Shown: positions 50,397-60,739, counted from the first letter of the stretch. The stretch is DNA of 64,000 nt from Azospirillum sp. 412522 (GCF_019805165.1 NZ_RWIJ01000001.1:526913-590912), one strand, 5' to 3'. Notes: a model not told the origin generated them from the sequence alone. Numbers and translations are program-made.

Positions 50397-53300
50397 ATGA
50401 TCATGAGCGACAACAACGAGGCGGTGCCGAACGTTGCGGTGGAACCGGTGTCGGCGGAGACGCCACCGCCGGTCCGCGTCGAGGCCGTGCTGACGCCGCG
50501 GCTGAATCTCGCCTTCCATCAGAACGCGGTCCCGGTTCTGCGCGAACTCGTGCTGGTCAACAACGGCAGCGCTCCGCTGGAGGCGGTCGAGCTGACCCTG
50601 ACCTCGGACCCCGCCTTCCTGGCCCCGAAGACGTGGCGCATCGACGCCGTTCCCGCCGACCAACGCTATCATGTGCCGAAGCTCGATGTTGCGCTGGACG
50701 GTGCCATGCTCGGGCGGCTGACGGAAGCGGAGAGCGCGACCGTCACCATCACAGCCTCGAAGAGCGGAAGCGCCGACGCGCCGCTGGCCCGGAGCGAGCA
50801 GTCGCTCGAACTGCTGGCGCGCAACCAATGGGGCGGAGTAGGCAACATCCCTGAGATGATCGTGGCCTTCGTCCAGCCGAACGACCCGGCTGTCGAGCGC
50901 GTGCTGAAGAAAGCTGCCGACATCCTGCGCCAGAACGGCAAGAGCGGGTCGCTGAACGGCTATGACGGCGGGCCGAAGCGGGCCTGGGAGCTGGCTGCCG
51001 CCGTCTGGGGTGCCGTCGGCGCGTTGGGCCTCGACTACGCCCTGCCGCCGCCCAGCTTCGAGCATGCAGGGCAGAAGGTGCGCGGGCCATCGCAGGTGCT
51101 GGACTCTGGGCTGGCCACCTGCCTGGATTCTACCCTTCTCTTCGCTGCGGCGCTGGAGCATTGCGGGTTGAACCCGCTGATCGTCTTCACGCGCGGCCAC
51201 GCCTTCGCCGGCGTCTGGCTGCGGCGCGAGGAGTTCACCACGCCGGTGGTCGATGATGTGACGGCGCTGCGCAAGCGGGCGAAGCTGAAGGAACTGGCGC
51301 TGTTCGAAACGACGCTAGCCACCCAGCGTCCGTGCCCGTCCTTCGCCGTCGCCATCGACCATGCCTTCCGCCAGATCGAAGGGGAGGCTGCGGACGCGTT
51401 CGAACTGGCCGTGGACGTCCGCCGCGCCCGCCTGCAACGCATCCGGCCGCTGGCCAGCGCCGAGTCCATGGTGGCGGCGGAGCACGCCGACGTGACCGCC
51501 GAGACGTCCGAGCCGCTGTTCGCGGAAGCACCGGCTGACGTTCCCGACGACCTTGATGACGTGGCGGACGGGGTGGCGGCGGATGCGGGGCCGACCTCGC
51601 CCAAGGACCGTCTGGAACGCTGGCAGCGCAAGCTGCTGGACCTGTCGCTGCGCAACAGCTTGCTGAACTTCCGCGCCGGGAAGCGTGCCTTGGTCTGCGA
51701 CGCTCCGGACCCCGGCCTGCTGGAGGATCTTCTCGCGGAAGGCCGGACGCTGCGCCTGCTGCCCCGGCCGGCGCTGATGGATGGCAGCGACCCGCGCAGC
51801 CAGGCGATCCACGAGGGGCGCACCCTCGAGGATCTGCACCGCCAGCACGCGCTGGAGGCGCTCGGCCGCAACGAGGTGCTGGTCGGGTTGAAAGGGGAGG
51901 AACTCGACGCGCGCCTGACGGAGCTGTACCGCACCGCCCGCGCCGCGATGCAGGAGGGCGGGGCGAACACCCTGTTCCTGGCGCTCGGCTTCCTGTCATG
52001 GACGCGCGATGCCAAGGACGCGAAGCGCCATCGGGCGCCGCTGATCCTCATTCCCGTCACTCTCCAGCGCAAGAGCGTGCGGTCGGGCTTCAGCCTTGTC
52101 CTCCACGATGACGAGCCCCGCTTCAACCCGACGCTGCTCCAGATGCTGCGCCAGGACTTCTCCCTGACCATCCCGGTCGCGGAAGGGGATCTGCCACGCG
52201 ACGACAGCGGGCTGGACATCGCCGGCATCTGGAAGTCCGTCCGCCAAGCGGTGAAGGACATCCCCGGATGGGAGGTGGCGGAGGACGTGGTGCTCGCCAC
52301 CTTCTCCTTCGCCAAGCACCTGATGTGGAAGGATCTGGTCGATCGGACCGAGCAGCTGAAGCAGAACCCGGTCGTTCGGCACCTGATCGAGACGCCCCGC
52401 GATCCGTTCCCCAGCGATGTGGCCTTCCCGAATCCGCGCGCGCTGGACGCGACCCATGGGCCGGAACACACCTTCTGCCCGCTGCCGGCCGACTCCTCGC
52501 AGCTCGCGGCGGTGATGGCGGCGGCGCGCGGCAAGAGCTTCGTCCTGGTCGGGCCACCCGGCACCGGCAAGAGCCAGACCATCGCCAACCTCATCGCCCA
52601 GTTCCTGGCGGAGCGGAAGTCGATCCTGTTCGTGTCGGAGAAGATCGCGGCGCTCGACGTCGTGTACCGGCGCCTGCGCGAGGTCGGCCTCGGCGAGTTC
52701 TGCCTCGAGCTGCACTCCAGCAAGTCGCGCAAGCTCGACGTGCTGGACCAGCTCCGCCGCGCTTGGGAGGCCAAGGGCGACACCGACGCCGACACATGGC
52801 GCAAGGAGGCCCAGCGGCTGAAGGCCCTGCGCGATCAGCTCAACGGCTTCGTCGAGCGGCTGCATCACCGGCACCGCAACGGTCTGACCGTGCACGCCGC
52901 CATCGGCCGTGTCGTCGCCGGGCGGCACCGCCCGCCGCTGGGGCTGTCCTGGCCGTCCGTCGACACCCATGACGACGCCGCGCTCGACGCCCTGCGGGAA
53001 TTGGCCGACCGGCTGGCCCTTCACGCGCGCGAGGTCGGCTCGATCACCGACAGCCCGTTGCGGCTGGTGACCCATGCGGAGTTCTCCTCCCACTGGCGCC
53101 ACGGCCTGATCGGCGCGGCCCGGGATCTGGCGGAGGCCGGCGACGCGCTGACGGATCGTGGGGATTCCTTCCTCCGCGCCACCGGACTGCCCGGCCGTCC
53201 CCTGGACCGCAGGACGCGCACCCTCCTGGGCGAGCTTGCCCGCGTTCTGCCGCAGGCCGCCGGGCGCGACTGGCGCTTCGTCCTGCGGCCCGATGCGGGG

Positions 53301-56300
53301 CGCCTCGCCGACCGTCTGCGGGAGGGGCTGGGCCGTCTCGCAGCCCGGCGAGCGCTACTCGACGCGCTGTCGCCTCCGCTTTCGGAGAGCGTCATGCAGG
53401 CGCTGGGCCGGGGACTCGGGCTGCTGGCGAAGCACCGGGAGCTCACCAGCCAACTGTCCATCGCCTACGGCGCGGCGGCCGCGACGCTCGACGTGGACGG
53501 CCTCAAGGCGGACTGGGCCAAGGCCCAGCAGTCGATGTGGCCGCTGCGCGGCATGCGGTCGAAGGCGGTCGTCAAATTCCTGATGGCGGCGTCGGACGGC
53601 AGCCGCGAACCCGACGTTGCCGCCGATCTGGACCGGCTCACTGCGCTGCGGGCCGTTACCCGCGACCTCGAGGCGCTGGCGCCCGCCGTCGCGGAAGCCG
53701 GGCCGGTCTGGGTCGGCCTGGACACCGACGTCGAGGCCGTGCAGTCCCTGCTTGCCTTCCAGGCGGTGCTGCCGGCGGCGCTGGCGGCGGCGCCCTGGAG
53801 CGAGAGCGGCCTCGGCCCGGTCTCCGAAGGCCGCTGCGGCGCGGCGCCGGCTGCCGCTCTCCAACACCTGCGCGACCTTCGCGCGCTGGAAGGGGAGATC
53901 GAGGAGTTCGACGATCTTCGCACGATCACGGGCGGACTCTGGAACGGCCTGCGGACGCGCGTATCGGACGTCGAGGTGGCGTTGACCTTCCAGGCCGCGC
54001 TCTCATCCGTCATCGGGCGGCTTGCATCGACGCCGGACGAGCTTGCGTCCGTCAAGGCGCCGTTGGACCGTCTGATCGGCGACGGCAACGCCTTGCTGGC
54101 TGCGGGCGGCCCCGTCGAGACGGCTGGGCAAGCCTTCCGCGAGGCGCTGGATGGGTACGACGCCGCGTTCCAGACCTTCGCCGGGCTGTCCGGCTCCGGC
54201 GAATCCCAGATCGACGCCATCGTCGGCGAGACACCGAGCCGCGTCGCGGCCGCCGCCCGAGGGATTCCGCCGCTGGAGCCGAAGCTCCACGGCTGGTGCG
54301 CGTGGCGTCGGACGCGGGACGACGCGCTGATGCACGGGCTGGCGCCGCTGGTCGATGCCCTGGAGCAGGGGCGCGTCGCCGTCGAGGACCTGCGGGACGC
54401 CTTCGAGACGGGCTACTGCCGCTGGTGGCTCGACGGCGTGGTCGATGACGACGCAGTGCTGCGCTCCTTCGTCTCCGCCGAGCACGAGAAGCGCATCGCT
54501 GACTTCCGCGCCCTCGACGAACGCTTCACCGACCTGACCCGCGCCCACATCCGGGCCGGGCTCTGCGCCGGCCTGCCGGACCAGGACAGCGTCGGCAAGA
54601 GTTCGGAATGGGGCGTCCTGCGCCGCGAGATGCAGAAGAAGCGCGCCCACATGCCCTTGCGCGAACTGATTGGCAAGCTGCCGACGGCGGTGACGAAGCT
54701 GGCCCCCTGCCTGCTGATGAGCCCGCTGTCGATCGCTCAATTTCTGGCCGCCGAAACCGCGCCGTTCGACGTCGTGGTGTTCGACGAGGCCTCACAGATT
54801 CCTGTGTGGGACGCGATCGGCGCGATGGCGCACGGTCGGCAGGTCGTTATGGTCGGGGACCCGAAGCAGCTTCCGCCGACCGCCTTCTTCGACCGTGCGG
54901 AGACCGGCGAGGACGACGACGCTGGCGACGTGGAAGGCGACCTGGAAAGCATCCTCGACGAGTGCCTGGGCGCCAACCTTCCGGCCCGCAGCCTGAACTG
55001 GCACTACCGCAGCCGCCACGAAAGCCTGATCGCCTTCTCCAACCACCGCTACTACGAGGGCGGGCTGGTCACCTTCCCGTCACCGGTCACCGACGACCGG
55101 GCCGTCAGCCTGCATCCCGTCGCCGACGGCGTGTACGAGAAGGGCGGCGCCCGCATCAACAAGCCGGAAGCGCGGGCGCTCGTCGCCCATCTGGTCGAGC
55201 GGCTGAAGGAACCGGCCTTCCGGGCCGCCGGCCTGACCGTCGGTGTGGTGACCTTCAACAGCGAACAGCAGCGCCTGATCGAGGATCTGCTGGATGAGGA
55301 ACGGCGGAAGACCCCCGAGATCGAGCCGCACTTCGCCGAGGACGCGGTCGAGCCGGTGTTCGTGAAGAATCTCGAGAGCGTCCAGGGCGACGAGCGCGAC
55401 GTCATGTACTTCTCCCTCACCTACGGCCCCACCCTGACCGGGGCGGTGTCGATGAACTTCGGTCCGATGAACCGGGACGGCGGCGAGCGGCGCCTGAACG
55501 TTGCCGTCACCCGGGCCCGGCAGGAGTTGCGCGTCTTCTCCAGCCTCCGGCCGGAGCAGTTTGACCTGTCGCGCACGGCGGCGCTCGGTGTCCGCGACCT
55601 CAAGCACTTCCTCGAGTTCGCCGATCGCGGCCCGCGAGCGTTGGCGGAGGCCGTCCACGGCAGCGTCGGCGAGCATGAGAGTCCATTCGAGCTCGCCGTG
55701 GCCCGCGCGCTCGCCGCGCGCGGGTGGCAGGTACGTCCGCAGATCGGCGTCTCGTCCTTCCGGATTGATCTGGGCGTGGTCGATCCAGACGCCCCCGGAC
55801 GTTTCCTCGCCGGCATCGAATGCGATGGCGCGACCTACCACCGCTCCGCCACCGCCCGCGACCGCGACAAGCTGCGCGAGCAGGTGCTGCGTGGCCTGGG
55901 GTGGGAGATCGTCCGCATCTGGTCCACTGACTGGTGGCACGACCACGACGGCGCCCTGGACAAGGTCGATGCCCGTTTGTCGGCTTTACTGGAGGCCAGC
56001 CGCGCGCGGCGTGCCGAGGAGGTGCTGCGGCTCGAGGCGGCGGCGCTGGGTGCCGCCGTGTTGACCGCCGACACGCCGACCGCCGACGCCTTGGAAGAGC
56101 CGGAGGGGGTAGCGCCGTTCCCCGACGCTGACGAAGGGAGCGACGAGGCTTCCACCGGCACAGGGCATCGCCCGGCTGACGATCTGTTCCAGGGCGCGGA
56201 CCTGATGCAGCCGTCCATGGCCTATGCCCGCAACGCGGGCGACGCACCGCCCGCCGGAGCGGACGGCCGGTTCCGCGAGGCCGACCCGATGTCGGTGGTG

Positions 56301-56780
56301 AGCGCCGTTGCCCCGGATGCGTTCTTTGACCGGGAGTACGCTGCGGCGCTCCAGGAGATGATCGCTCACGTCATCGCCGTGGAAGGGCCGGTTCGCGACG
56401 ATGTCCTCGCCCGTCGGATCGCGCGCGCCCACGGATGGCTTCGCACAGGCCCCAAAATCCGCGACCGTGTCATCACGCTGGCCCGCGCGCGCTTCCCGAT
56501 GTGTCAGGAGGAGGTCGGCGTCTTCTTCTGGCCCGCCGGCACGGATCAGAACGTTTGGCCGTCCTTCCGGCGTCCGGCCGGGGATGAGGCGAGGCCCGTC
56601 GATGAGATCGCCCTTCCGGAACTGGTGGCCCTGGCGAAGGCCGTGAAGGACGAGGGCATCACGGGAGAGGATGCCATCACGGCCATGGCCCGGGACGCCG
56701 GCCTCCACAAGCTGCGCGCGGCCAGCCGCGATCGCCTTCGCCGCGCCTGGACCATGGCGTCGTCCGAAGTAGGCCAATAG
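50397..56780 (+). CDS. Giant DUF4011 helicase-Vsr nuclease-DUF3320 protein (Hhe-like)
   Basis: A single 2127-residue protein with many domains. Residues about 25-145 look like an Ig-type beta-sandwich. Residues about 150-300 look like a transglutaminase-type Cys-His-Asp fold (LATCLDSTLLFAAALEHCG with Cys242, RGHAFAGVW with His268, Asp286/287). DUF4011 starts near 402 (KLLDLSLRNSLLNFR). The split SF1 helicase has Walker A GPPGTGKSQTIANLIAQF near 719, Walker B VVVFDEASQIPVWDAIG near 1463, GDPKQLPPT and NVAVTRARQEL. A Vsr/DUF559-type nuclease spans 1762-1850 (IECDGATYHRS), and DUF3320 lies near 1976-2040. The core matches the DUF4011-helicase-Vsr architecture reported as the antiphage protein Hhe. 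AGGAC precedes the ATG at 50397. Confidence 0.85.
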   Translation: MIMSDNNEAVPNVAVEPVSAETPPPVRVEAVLTPRLNLAFHQNAVPVLRELVLVNNGSAPLEAVELTLTSDPAFLAPKTWRIDAVPADQRYHVPKLDVALDGAMLGRLTEAESATVTITASKSGSADAPLARSEQSLELLARNQWGGVGNIPEMIVAFVQPNDPAVERVLKKAADILRQNGKSGSLNGYDGGPKRAWELAAAVWGAVGALGLDYALPPPSFEHAGQKVRGPSQVLDSGLATCLDSTLLFAAALEHCGLNPLIVFTRGHAFAGVWLRREEFTTPVVDDVTALRKRAKLKELALFETTLATQRPCPSFAVAIDHAFRQIEGEAADAFELAVDVRRARLQRIRPLASAESMVAAEHADVTAETSEPLFAEAPADVPDDLDDVADGVAADAGPTSPKDRLERWQRKLLDLSLRNSLLNFRAGKRALVCDAPDPGLLEDLLAEGRTLRLLPRPALMDGSDPRSQAIHEGRTLEDLHRQHALEALGRNEVLVGLKGEELDARLTELYRTARAAMQEGGANTLFLALGFLSWTRDAKDAKRHRAPLILIPVTLQRKSVRSGFSLVLHDDEPRFNPTLLQMLRQDFSLTIPVAEGDLPRDDSGLDIAGIWKSVRQAVKDIPGWEVAEDVVLATFSFAKHLMWKDLVDRTEQLKQNPVVRHLIETPRDPFPSDVAFPNPRALDATHGPEHTFCPLPADSSQLAAVMAAARGKSFVLVGPPGTGKSQTIANLIAQFLAERKSILFVSEKIAALDVVYRRLREVGLGEFCLELHSSKSRKLDVLDQLRRAWEAKGDTDADTWRKEAQRLKALRDQLNGFVERLHHRHRNGLTVHAAIGRVVAGRHRPPLGLSWPSVDTHDDAALDALRELADRLALHAREVGSITDSPLRLVTHAEFSSHWRHGLIGAARDLAEAGDALTDRGDSFLRATGLPGRPLDRRTRTLLGELARVLPQAAGRDWRFVLRPDAGRLADRLREGLGRLAARRALLDALSPPLSESVMQALGRGLGLLAKHRELTSQLSIAYGAAAATLDVDGLKADWAKAQQSMWPLRGMRSKAVVKFLMAASDGSREPDVAADLDRLTALRAVTRDLEALAPAVAEAGPVWVGLDTDVEAVQSLLAFQAVLPAALAAAPWSESGLGPVSEGRCGAAPAAALQHLRDLRALEGEIEEFDDLRTITGGLWNGLRTRVSDVEVALTFQAALSSVIGRLASTPDELASVKAPLDRLIGDGNALLAAGGPVETAGQAFREALDGYDAAFQTFAGLSGSGESQIDAIVGETPSRVAAAARGIPPLEPKLHGWCAWRRTRDDALMHGLAPLVDALEQGRVAVEDLRDAFETGYCRWWLDGVVDDDAVLRSFVSAEHEKRIADFRALDERFTDLTRAHIRAGLCAGLPDQDSVGKSSEWGVLRREMQKKRAHMPLRELIGKLPTAVTKLAPCLLMSPLSIAQFLAAETAPFDVVVFDEASQIPVWDAIGAMAHGRQVVMVGDPKQLPPTAFFDRAETGEDDDAGDVEGDLESILDECLGANLPARSLNWHYRSRHESLIAFSNHRYYEGGLVTFPSPVTDDRAVSLHPVADGVYEKGGARINKPEARALVAHLVERLKEPAFRAAGLTVGVVTFNSEQQRLIEDLLDEERRKTPEIEPHFAEDAVEPVFVKNLESVQGDERDVMYFSLTYGPTLTGAVSMNFGPMNRDGGERRLNVAVTRARQELRVFSSLRPEQFDLSRTAALGVRDLKHFLEFADRGPRALAEAVHGSVGEHESPFELAVARALAARGWQVRPQIGVSSFRIDLGVVDPDAPGRFLAGIECDGATYHRSATARDRDKLREQVLRGLGWEIVRIWSTDWWHDHDGALDKVDARLSALLEASRARRAEEVLRLEAAALGAAVLTADTPTADALEEPEGVAPFPDADEGSDEASTGTGHRPADDLFQGADLMQPSMAYARNAGDAPPAGADGRFREADPMSVVSAVAPDAFFDREYAAALQEMIAHVIAVEGPVRDDVLARRIARAHGWLRTGPKIRDRVITLARARFPMCQEEVGVFFWPAGTDQNVWPSFRRPAGDEARPVDEIALPELVALAKAVKDEGITGEDAITAMARDAGLHKLRAASRDRLRRAWTMASSEVGQ

Positions 56781-57186
56781 GGGGCGCAGGCAGGAAATCA
56801 GGCGCCGATGTATTCGGCGTTCCAGATGGGGATACGATTGCGAGTGCGGCGCGGAGGAAGGCCGAGGCGATTTCCGTCGCCGGCTCCATTGCGCGAGCCG
56901 GAAACCCTGGACTGGTTGCGGCCGAGGCGGGGCCATGTGTCATACGATGGCTGACCAAGGCGCCACGGTGCCGTCCTGAAACTAATTCGGGGTCATGGCG
57001 GTGCGCGCTGCGAGGCTTGGACCGACGGTGTGATCGCTCCACGCGAAGCCCAAGCCCCGCCGGCGTGGGCATCCAGCGGGTGGCGTCGGGTCAGCCCCGG
57101 CCAAACGCCAAGGGCGCTCAGGCGATTACCCTCCGCCCCGTCGACCAGGCTGAGGGGCGGGCTGTGAAGGGGACCCCGAAGGGCGG
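56781..57186. other. Intergenic region between two convergent genes
   Basis: About 400 bases with no supported gene. Open frames of around 100 codons exist in several frames, but none has a ribosome binding site, a recognisable product or clear codon preference. No terminator hairpin with a T-run was found. Confidence 0.5.
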
Positions 57187-59661
57187 CTATGCGGCGGCAA
57201 TTATTAGTTGCGGGCGTGGCCCGTAGTTGCATCCCGCGTCGGTGTTGGCGGCGCCCGGAATGGCGTCCGGGAAGAGAACGACGACCCCATCGATCGCGAG
57301 CGAACCTGTGCCGTGCCCCGCCGCGGTCGCATCTGACACATCCTCCGGGACGGCTTCCGCCGCGACCGCACGTACCACCCGCAGGCCCTTGATGGCATCG
57401 CCGTGGAGCCCCTCAAGTGCCGCCTTGATTTCATCGTCCGTCAGGTCCGCGAGGACCTTGGCGGCGCTCGGCAAGCCGCGCACCCCGTCCCGCCGATAGG
57501 TCGCGTCCATCGCCAGGGGCTTCGCGGTGCCGCAATTGGGGGACAAAGCTCTCTGAATGAGCTTCCACAGGGGATTGTCCCCCAATTGGCCGGCTCGCTG
57601 ACCGTCCTTCTTGGCGGCCTCGGCGCTGGTCCAGAGATCCGGGAACGCCGTGGCGCGTAGGCCCGCGTTTGCCGGTAGAACGCCCCCGCGCACCAGGGCG
57701 GACACGGCGCGCGACGGCACTAGGTCGGACCATGGCAGGACGGCGTCGTACGTGATGTCCAACACCACGGAGGAGGCGACGATCACCAGGGCAGGGCGGA
57801 TCCGATGAATCAGGCGGAGGCGGTCGACCACCTGCTCCAACTCGCGTTCCCGGCACTGCTCGAGGACAGCCTGAATGCGGGGGGCGGGGTGGGCTTCGAC
57901 CAGGGCGACGGATTCGGAGCCGTCCCGCATGCGGCGCTGGCGCTCCACTTTCGGCAGACGGTTTGCGCCCAAGAATGCCAGTGGCATGACGGCGTCGAAG
58001 AACAGGGCTCGGGCCAGATTTTCGACGGCGAGGACCGTCGGCTGCAGGCGGCCGGCGACGATGACGGCGGCGTAGTCACGATAGTCGTCCGAGCCGCGCA
58101 GACCACCCAGATGCCCGAGAGGGGAAATCTTCGCGATTGTAGGGTTTTTGGAAATGGCACGGGCGACGGTGTCAGCGGTGTCCGGGTGGTCCCGCAGGGT
58201 CGGCAGGATGGCCTTGTAGGTTGCCAGCAGCGTCGGCCCGGCGGTCGCGCTGACGACCTCGAATAGGTTGGCGAGGGCGAGACGGTTGTTGCGGGCAAAC
58301 GTCCGGCCCGCGTTGGAGCCGCCGTTCTTGTCGGCGAGCTCCACCAGGGACGATTGCCCCAGCGCGCGGTCGGTCAGACCGACGACGAGGGCCTTGCGCT
58401 CGACGTCCAGCCGGACGATGCGGATGGTCGGAAACCAGAGACGGACGATCTCCGGGTCCATCGAGGCGTCTAGCAACAGGACCGGAGCCTCGGCCGGGAC
58501 GCCGCGCAGGTCGGATCGCTTGAACCAGGCGATGACGGTTCGGCGAGCGTCGGTTGGACCGGCCTTGCCCAGGGTCACGGAGTGGAGCGCGGAGCGGGCG
58601 GTTTCGATCTCCACGGCGAGGGCGCGCCACAGTCCGGCGAGACGGGAGGCCGGCGTGGGGGTATGGGCCTCCAGGACGGCGCCGATGTCTGAGTCCGCCA
58701 TGGCCGGGTCGATGGCCGGCGCGGCGCTCTCTCCCTCCAGCCGCGCGGCCCGCCGGCAGTCGTCGGCCGTCAGGCCGTGGGCGGGCCAGTCGGCCGGGGC
58801 TGTGCCGGCGAGCATGAGCTGGTGGACGAGGCCGGCGCGCCTGACGAGCCAGGCACGGGCCAGTCCGAGGGTGACGTCGTCTTCGTCGACGGGAGCGTCG
58901 CCCAGCCAGACCCGGTCGGCCAGCCAGTCCTCGAGGTTGATGCTGCGCTCCTTGATGGCGACCTGCCACCAGCTTTCGTCGATGATGACCGCGTCCGGCT
59001 TCCGCTGCCCGCTGGGCGCCGGCGTCGTCAGGTATGCGTGCGGCGCGAAGAACAGACCCGGCCGGGCGTCGTTCGACTGCTGGTAGTGGGCGCAGCGGTG
59101 GGCCATAGGGCAGAGAAGGGCGACCGGCGAACCATCCTGAACGGCAAAACGCTCGCACAGATTGCGGTAGACGGACAAACCTTTCCTTTGGAGCGCATTG
59201 ACTAGGGCGGTCCGGCCGCAGACCGCCGCGCCAGCGACGTCGACCGCCTCCCGTCCGCGCAGGACGCCGACGGGCGGCAGGGGCGGCGGCGGCTCCCAGA
59301 TCTCCAACGGATCGGAATCCCTGCGCTCGGCCTCGGCGACGGCCTCGAGATTGGCGATGGCCTTGCCGGCCAACTCGTCCCCGAGGTTGAGGCGCGGGAC
59401 GAAGAACGTCACCCGAAGGCCGGCGCGCAGCAGTGGCAGGACGGCCTCGAGCAGGGTCGTCGATTTTCCCAGGCCGGCGGCACCTCGGATCCCGATCACT
59501 GTCCGGGCACCTCCGGATGGGCCGGCGAGAGCCGCCTCGGCCCAGGTGGCAGCCTCCTGCCGCAAAAGTGCCTGCGCCTCGGCCGCCAGCAGGTTGTCGA
59601 CGGTGTAGTGCGGCAGGGGCGGTGCGACGCCGCCGCGTTCGAATTCCCTGAGATCAGCCAT
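57187..59661 (-). CDS. Uncharacterised P-loop helicase-like ATPase
   Basis: The 824-residue protein is not one I can name. It has Walker A GIRGAAGLGKSTTLLEAVLP near 57-76, a DExx-type Walker B AVIIDESWW near 226, a later LLLDASMDPEIVRLWFP like motif III of XPD/DinG-type helicases, and LRGSDDYRDYAAVIVAGRLQ like motif V-VI. Between Walker A and B lie cysteines in VCGRT, LCERF and LCPMAHRC, a spacing that recalls the iron-sulfur domain of XPD-type enzymes. The C-terminal 250 residues have no recognised fold. GGGAAG precedes the ATG at 59661. It is convergent with the giant helicase and not in an operon. Plasmid or phage replication is an alternative to defence. Confidence 0.7.
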   Translation of the reverse strand: MADLREFERGGVAPPLPHYTVDNLLAAEAQALLRQEAATWAEAALAGPSGGARTVIGIRGAAGLGKSTTLLEAVLPLLRAGLRVTFFVPRLNLGDELAGKAIANLEAVAEAERRDSDPLEIWEPPPPLPPVGVLRGREAVDVAGAAVCGRTALVNALQRKGLSVYRNLCERFAVQDGSPVALLCPMAHRCAHYQQSNDARPGLFFAPHAYLTTPAPSGQRKPDAVIIDESWWQVAIKERSINLEDWLADRVWLGDAPVDEDDVTLGLARAWLVRRAGLVHQLMLAGTAPADWPAHGLTADDCRRAARLEGESAAPAIDPAMADSDIGAVLEAHTPTPASRLAGLWRALAVEIETARSALHSVTLGKAGPTDARRTVIAWFKRSDLRGVPAEAPVLLLDASMDPEIVRLWFPTIRIVRLDVERKALVVGLTDRALGQSSLVELADKNGGSNAGRTFARNNRLALANLFEVVSATAGPTLLATYKAILPTLRDHPDTADTVARAISKNPTIAKISPLGHLGGLRGSDDYRDYAAVIVAGRLQPTVLAVENLARALFFDAVMPLAFLGANRLPKVERQRRMRDGSESVALVEAHPAPRIQAVLEQCRERELEQVVDRLRLIHRIRPALVIVASSVVLDITYDAVLPWSDLVPSRAVSALVRGGVLPANAGLRATAFPDLWTSAEAAKKDGQRAGQLGDNPLWKLIQRALSPNCGTAKPLAMDATYRRDGVRGLPSAAKVLADLTDDEIKAALEGLHGDAIKGLRVVRAVAAEAVPEDVSDATAAGHGTGSLAIDGVVVLFPDAIPGAANTDAGCNYGPRPQLIIAAA

Positions 59662-60556
59662 GTCTTCCCGCCCGGAGCGGGAACCGCGGCAACGCGGATC
59701 GTCCCATGTGCCCTCCTCGGGCCACATCCGGGCTTGTCGACGACAGGCATGGGCCTATCTCGACGAGTGTGATCGAGCCGGACGTGGCGCAACACGTTTC
59801 GACCGATGGAGCGCCCGGGTCCTACCCCGGGCGCTCCGCATTTCGGCCCCGGCGACGCCGGAGCGCACCCGAAATAGACACCGGCTCCCTCCCCACAAGG
59901 CGCTGCGTCGGAGAGCGGGACCTTTCAATGACTCCGGTTGAAGAACCTCGTGCGAGGTTGATCACGACTCTCAATCATTCCGGAGACAGAGCCTGTGGCA
60001 AGCCCGCCGTCCGCGGCTCTCCTCATCGTGACGTCGGCGACTACGTACGGAACAACCGCCTTGGGCTTGCCTACCGCGACAGTTTCCGGGGGAGATTCTC
60101 GTCGCCCGAGCGGTGAGAGAGGACAACGCTAGTTCAGAGTGCATGCAGGATCGCCCAATCATCGCAGCGGACACACTCAGCCGTCCGACAGTCGGTCGTT
60201 ATCCCGAATCCAGACCTCAAACACAATAAATATGAGAACTCTAGTGACCTATTCCCGTTTTACGAGACCGCATGGGCCGCCTCCCAGGTGCGGCGGCGGC
60301 GCATTGCAGGTAAATGTTGATGTCGTAGCAGACGCGAGCACCGTCGCCGGTTTGTTTACGACGAACTTCATCACCTGCAACGCGATCCGCCGACCGTGAG
60401 CATCCACAACGAGCATGTTCGATTGGCAAGCGGCATGCCGGCGACGATGCCGAGGATGTGATTAAACCGTCCAGTGTGTGCGGCCTCGCCGACGGCGTCG
60501 CGAAGCTGGGCGTGCCGCTCGGCGACGACGTCGACCTTCCGCTCTGACGGGTCGCG
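59662..60556. other. Long non-coding or decayed stretch
   Basis: About 900 bases without a supported gene. It contains the hairpin at 59808-59837. On the minus strand near 60410-60545 a frame reads VDVVAERHAQLRDAVGEAAH and then GRFNHILGIVAGMPLAN, which looks like a fragment of a real protein but is too short to assign. Base composition is lower in GC around 60190-60260. It may be an old insertion or deletion scar. Confidence 0.45.
59808..59837. terminator. Strong hairpin
   Basis: GGAGCGCCCGGG (59808-59819) pairs perfectly with CCCGGGCGCTCC (59826-59837) around the loop TCCTAC. The flanks have only short T-runs on either side (CATTT on the plus strand), so terminator function is likely but the strand is unclear. 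Confidence 0.5.
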
Positions 60557-60739
60557 TCAGCGCCACGACCTGAAATAGACCGCCAACGCCAGCCCCATCA
60601 GGGCCACAGCGAGCGCTGGCAGCAGGATCCCCTCCGACCGAAGCGCCAGCCAGGCGAGACCGAGCGAGGCGAGGGCCAGCGCGCACGCGAACTGCGCGCG
60701 CAGCAGCCATCGGCGGGGGATTCGGTTGGGCGGAGTCAT
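60557..60739 (-). CDS. Small two-helix membrane protein
   Basis: A 60-residue peptide with a basic N-terminus (NRIPRRWLLR) and two hydrophobic segments (AQFACALALASLGLAWLAL and ILLPALAVALMGLALAVYF), ending FRSWR. It has the layout of small holin-like or immunity-type membrane proteins, but no family is recognised. No strong ribosome binding site is visible before the ATG. It is an isolated gene divergent from the next one. Confidence 0.5.
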   Translation of the reverse strand: MTPPNRIPRRWLLRAQFACALALASLGLAWLALRSEGILLPALAVALMGLALAVYFRSWR

